Positions 6,787-9,078 of a stretch of 9,078 nucleotides of DNA are shown here, piece by piece. The translations under genes and the position numbers were made by a program. Position 1 is the first letter of the stretch; each line of letters opens with the position of its first letter. The stretch lies in NCBI GenBank assembly GCA_002314605.1, contig DCGO01000012.1, positions 1 through 9,078 of the forward strand, written 5' to 3'. Under the pieces are notes generated by a model. That model did not search any database. It was not told the DNA's origin and was given only the letters and a program-made list of their open reading frames with translations. The stretch is from Lentisphaeria bacterium UBA1776. GTDB taxonomy: Bacteria; Verrucomicrobiota; Lentisphaeria; Victivallales; Victivallaceae.

Positions 6787-7377
6787 TTACAGAAAAAGCT
6801 CGTTCCAGTTCCGGCCGTTGTGGAGGAGGTTCAGACTGATGGCGCTGAAGGTCTGGGCGTAACCGGCAATGGCATCTTCGGTCATGCCCTGTGCAACGGC
6901 CCACGCCAGCATGGCCTCGGCGTTGAAGGGCTGTTCCGGAAGGTCTGCCCGTGTCTTGCCGGTGGCGGTCAGAACCTCGTCAATGGCGGCCCAGAACTCG
7001 GCCTTGATGGCGTTGAACCTCGTCACCCCTGCCGGGATGTCCCCTTCCGCTTTCGGAAAGGCAAGCTTAACTGCGTACTGGTGTGCCGCAAAGGTCCCTT
7101 TGAGCTGCTGCTCCAGCTGGACGGTGACGGGCCCGTAGAAGAAAGCCCGAAGCGCAGCGTAACACTGGAGCTTGCACTTGTCGTAGTCGGCAAGTTCCTG
7201 CCCTTTGTATTTCACCGGGACGTCGAAATAGCGATACAATCCGCCGTTGTTCCGGATAAGCGCCGGGAAGAAAATCAGGCCGTCCTCCCGCCGGATCACA
7301 GGCTCCGTGCCGGATTCCGTCTCCGTCAAAAAACTCACATCGAAATTCTCGGGGATCTCATTCACAATCTTGCTCAT
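6787..7377 (-). CDS. Unrecognised phage protein, 196 residues
   Basis: I do not recognise a family. The N-terminal half (about 1-60) reads as beta-rich with aromatic motifs (GLYRYFDVPVKYKG). The remainder looks helical and alanine-rich, with an acidic overall character and no membrane segment or signal peptide. The ATG at 7377 follows AAAGGA at 7 nt. It lies 26 bp downstream of the putative receptor-binding protein and upstream of the DUF1353 gene. That position would suit a tail-fibre chaperone or structural accessory protein. The Avd accessory protein of retroelements was considered, but Avd is shorter and usually basic. Confidence 0.75.
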   Translation of the reverse strand: MSKIVNEIPENFDVSFLTETESGTEPVIRREDGLIFFPALIRNNGGLYRYFDVPVKYKGQELADYDKCKLQCYAALRAFFYGPVTVQLEQQLKGTFAAHQYAVKLAFPKAEGDIPAGVTRFNAIKAEFWAAIDEVLTATGKTRADLPEQPFNAEAMLAWAVAQGMTEDAIAGYAQTFSAISLNLLHNGRNWNELFL

Positions 7378-7403
7378 TTCAATTTCCTTTCAATTTTTCT
7401 GGT

Positions 7404-7515
7404 TCAGCATGCAAGGCGACCTGCGGTACCGGAAGTCGAAGAATTCAGATTCTCAGTCAATCCCAATGCGAACGCCCCAACGTACTCGCGGCAAGCCGCA
7501 TTAAGGCAACGTGTA
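7404..7515 (-). repeat. Candidate DGR variable repeat (VR)
   Basis: The 3' end of the Mtd-like gene, about residues 437-471, corresponds to the part of C-type-lectin DGR targets that is rewritten from a template repeat. In the alignment the conserved framework (Arg437, Gly448, Phe450, Gly467-Arg468) is kept, while positions usually encoded by AAC/AAT in templates carry diverse residues (Ala, Cys, Arg, Tyr, Gly, Thr). The repeat ends at the stop codon, the usual place. No second copy of this stretch exists in the window, so neither boundaries nor adenine-specific differences can be confirmed. Confidence 0.42.
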
Positions 7516-8819
7516 ACGACACGCGCACCGGCGTTTGCGTTGTTGAATATTTGATCGCAGAGGTACGTTGAGGAACTTCCTGTAACATCCGTCGGGAAAT
7601 ATGTCAGCGGATCATACAGCTTGATGAATCCGCCCGCCTTCGGCCACGCCTGACTGACCCATGCGGTAGCGGCTCCGGTATTGCCTGCCGCCGGGAACGG
7701 GGTATTGGCCGGGCCGTATCCCTGATCGGTGTCCAGCAGAGTGTATTTGGATGTATCGGTTGTGAAGGTGTAACCGGATTTGGTGTAGTCTCCTGCAACG
7801 TCGTCCTGGTATTTCTGGATGCCGTCGTCGAATTCATAGCAAGCCCCCCACGGGTCTTCCACGCCCCTGTAGGAACAGGCTACAACCTTGGATGCGCCGG
7901 ATGCCCAGTGCCCTTCCAGATCGGCGTCCGCGCCTTCGGCATCCGAAATGATCTCCCCGGTTCCGTTGCCCATGGAGACGGTTCGTCCGCATGTGCGGAG
8001 ATAAGCCGGGTCATAGCTTGTCAGATACGATAATCCGGTGGAGATGGAGGTCTGTGTGTCCGTGCTGGCGAACTCGATTTCAACCAGCCAGCCAAGCCAG
8101 ACTTTCAGGAGGAAGTTGACGCCGGTGCCGCCGTTGGCCACTGCCGCCGTGCGGAACTGTGCACGGGTCTTGCTGACGGTGGGCTTGACCCCGCTTGCAA
8201 CAATGCTGCGGAGCTTGTTGGAATAAACGGAGCCCTTGAAGGCCCCCATGTACTGTTTCTGCAATGTCGCCCCGCCGTTGGAGACGTAAAAGGCCGGGAA
8301 GGGAGCGGAGCCCGGAAAAGGCCTATCGGAAATAAGCTTCACCGTATGGGCATGACTGTTGTCATCGGTGTAATGGTCGATCCGGTAATGGGCCACCGGA
8401 AACTCCACCATTACATCGCCGTCGGTGCCGTCAAGAACGGCGGCGGTTCCATCGGCCTTCAGGGCGGAGTTGGCTGAATTGAGGTAATAATTGATGTGTC
8501 TGGTGGCAAGATTGTCCATGACGCAGCGCTTGAGGTTGTGCACCGGCATCCGGGTGAAGCTTGCCACATTGGTGTATGTCGCGCCGTCAGCATTCAATAT
8601 AACGCGCTGACAGGAGGGACTGGAGAGGGTCATGTCCCTGTCCACGCCATAGACGAAAGCCCCGGAGGCATCCCGGATGGAAAGCTCCAGCCCTCCCTGT
8701 GTTGCGCCGTCTCCGATGAAAGCGCGCTTCGTGTCGCTGTCGAAGAGGATTTCACCGGCTCCCGGGGTCCCGGCCCCGCGTACAGTCGTTGAAGCTTTGG
8801 GAAGAATCAGTTTACTCAT
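7404..8819 (-). CDS. Mtd-like phage tail/receptor-binding protein, probable DGR variable target
   Basis: A 471-residue structural protein expected at the phage tail tip. Residues 1-47 contain GEILFDSDTKRAFIGDGATQGG, the short fold seen at the N-terminus of the Bordetella phage tropism determinant Mtd and many tail fibres. The centre is beta-rich with no recognised domain. The last 54 residues include NNANAGAR, GAFALGLTENLN and the terminal GTAGRLAC. By eye these align with the C-type-lectin/FGE-like fold of DGR target proteins (pattern RGGxWNNGxNAGxFxLNLNN...NIGxR), where the variable residues form the ligand-binding face. The start follows AGGAG at 7 nt. It sits directly downstream of a collagen-like fibre gene, as expected for a baseplate/fibre module. 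Tail location is well supported; the DGR role is inference, since no reverse transcriptase is seen. Confidence 0.8.
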   Translation of the reverse strand: MSKLILPKASTTVRGAGTPGAGEILFDSDTKRAFIGDGATQGGLELSIRDASGAFVYGVDRDMTLSSPSCQRVILNADGATYTNVASFTRMPVHNLKRCVMDNLATRHINYYLNSANSALKADGTAAVLDGTDGDVMVEFPVAHYRIDHYTDDNSHAHTVKLISDRPFPGSAPFPAFYVSNGGATLQKQYMGAFKGSVYSNKLRSIVASGVKPTVSKTRAQFRTAAVANGGTGVNFLLKVWLGWLVEIEFASTDTQTSISTGLSYLTSYDPAYLRTCGRTVSMGNGTGEIISDAEGADADLEGHWASGASKVVACSYRGVEDPWGACYEFDDGIQKYQDDVAGDYTKSGYTFTTDTSKYTLLDTDQGYGPANTPFPAAGNTGAATAWVSQAWPKAGGFIKLYDPLTYFPTDVTGSSSTYLCDQIFNNANAGARVVTRCLNAACREYVGAFALGLTENLNSSTSGTAGRLAC

Positions 8820-8823
8820 TTTT

Positions 8824-8829
8824 TTTCTC
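8824..8829 (-). promoter_or_regulatory. Ribosome-binding site of the Mtd-like gene
   Basis: A purine-only run containing AGGAG between two A-tracts lies just before the ATG at 8819 and just after the TAA of the upstream fibre gene. It confirms the chosen start of the 471-residue protein. Confidence 0.6.
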
Positions 8830-8839
8830 CTTTTTTTGG

Positions 8840-9078
8840 TTAGTTGAAGTGAAGAATCAAACCTGAATCGCTGTAATTATCAAAAGCCCAGTCCACCGGA
8901 AAACCGCTGGTATTGTCGGTCCAGCTGCCGCAGTCCAGATCACCGATGTTCTGACGGCCGGAGGCGTGAAGGAATACAATCTGCTGCTTGATAAGCCCGG
9001 CATCCGGGTCTGCCGGTCCCTGTGGTCCCTGTTCACCGGTGTCCCCTTTCGGGCCCTGCGGCCCGGTTGCGCCTGTGT
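8840..9078 (-). CDS. Collagen-like phage tail fibre protein, C-terminal 78 residues (5' end off-window)
   Basis: The frame runs from the right edge to the TAA at 8842-8840. The visible part begins with Gly-X-Y triplets, GAT GPQ GPK GDT GEQ GPQ GPA, a collagen-like triple-helix stalk used in phage fibres for trimerisation. A short globular end follows, including IVFLHASGRQNIGDLDCGSW and finishing DSGLILHFN. Such stalks usually connect a baseplate domain to a receptor-binding or capping domain. The next gene, 20 bp downstream, encodes the Mtd-like protein. The N-terminus and total length cannot be seen. The repeat makes a fibre role likely; a host surface collagen-like protein is less likely in this phage context. 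Confidence 0.82.
   Translation of the reverse strand, partial: TGATGPQGPKGDTGEQGPQGPADPDAGLIKQQIVFLHASGRQNIGDLDCGSWTDNTSGFPVDWAFDNYSDSGLILHFN

Noticed and set aside
5700..7400. A DGR reverse transcriptase, Avd protein or template repeat downstream of the variable protein
   Set aside because: None of the downstream genes has reverse transcriptase motifs or a basic four-helix Avd character, and I found no second copy of the variable stretch.

Overview
The window looks like chromosomal DNA of a Gram-negative, probably gut- or rumen-type anaerobic bacterium. The Lol lipoprotein-export genes imply an outer membrane. The mix of Cas12a, a single-permease LolCD and a prophage with a Mtd-like variable protein would fit the Planctomycetes/Verrucomicrobia/Lentisphaerae group, but that placement is a low-confidence inference. 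All supported genes lie on the minus strand, so gene order is read from right to left. Long plus-strand open frames are antisense shadows.

Right part (about 5844-9078): the end of a phage late operon. It holds the C-terminus of a collagen-like fibre protein, then a 471-residue receptor-binding-type protein. That protein has an N-terminus resembling the Bordetella phage Mtd tail-tip protein and a C-type-lectin-like C-terminus that looks like a diversity-generating retroelement (DGR) target. Next come an unrecognised 196-residue protein, a DUF1353 protein, a small one-helix membrane protein and a lipoprotein. A plausible intrinsic terminator closes the block. No reverse transcriptase or template repeat is in the window.

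Middle part (about 2972-5782): a compact housekeeping operon. A possible promoter is followed by thioredoxin, QueD (6-carboxytetrahydropterin synthase), a LolC/LolE-type permease and the LolD ATPase. Three of the four genes are joined by short overlaps. The phage/host junction probably falls in the short gap around 5703-5843.

Left part (1-about 2849): the main item is a cas12a (cpf1) gene, with its own good sigma-70-type promoter and ribosome-binding site. It runs leftwards off the window just after the RuvC-I motif. No single reading frame shows the whole protein, because one base is missing near 2500. The N-terminal 67 codons lie in one frame, and about 830 further codons lie uninterrupted in the neighbouring frame. 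Restoring one base gives a well-conserved Cas12a up to the first catalytic aspartate. The rest of the nuclease, any cas4/cas1/cas2 genes and the CRISPR array would lie beyond the left edge or elsewhere; no CRISPR repeat is visible here.
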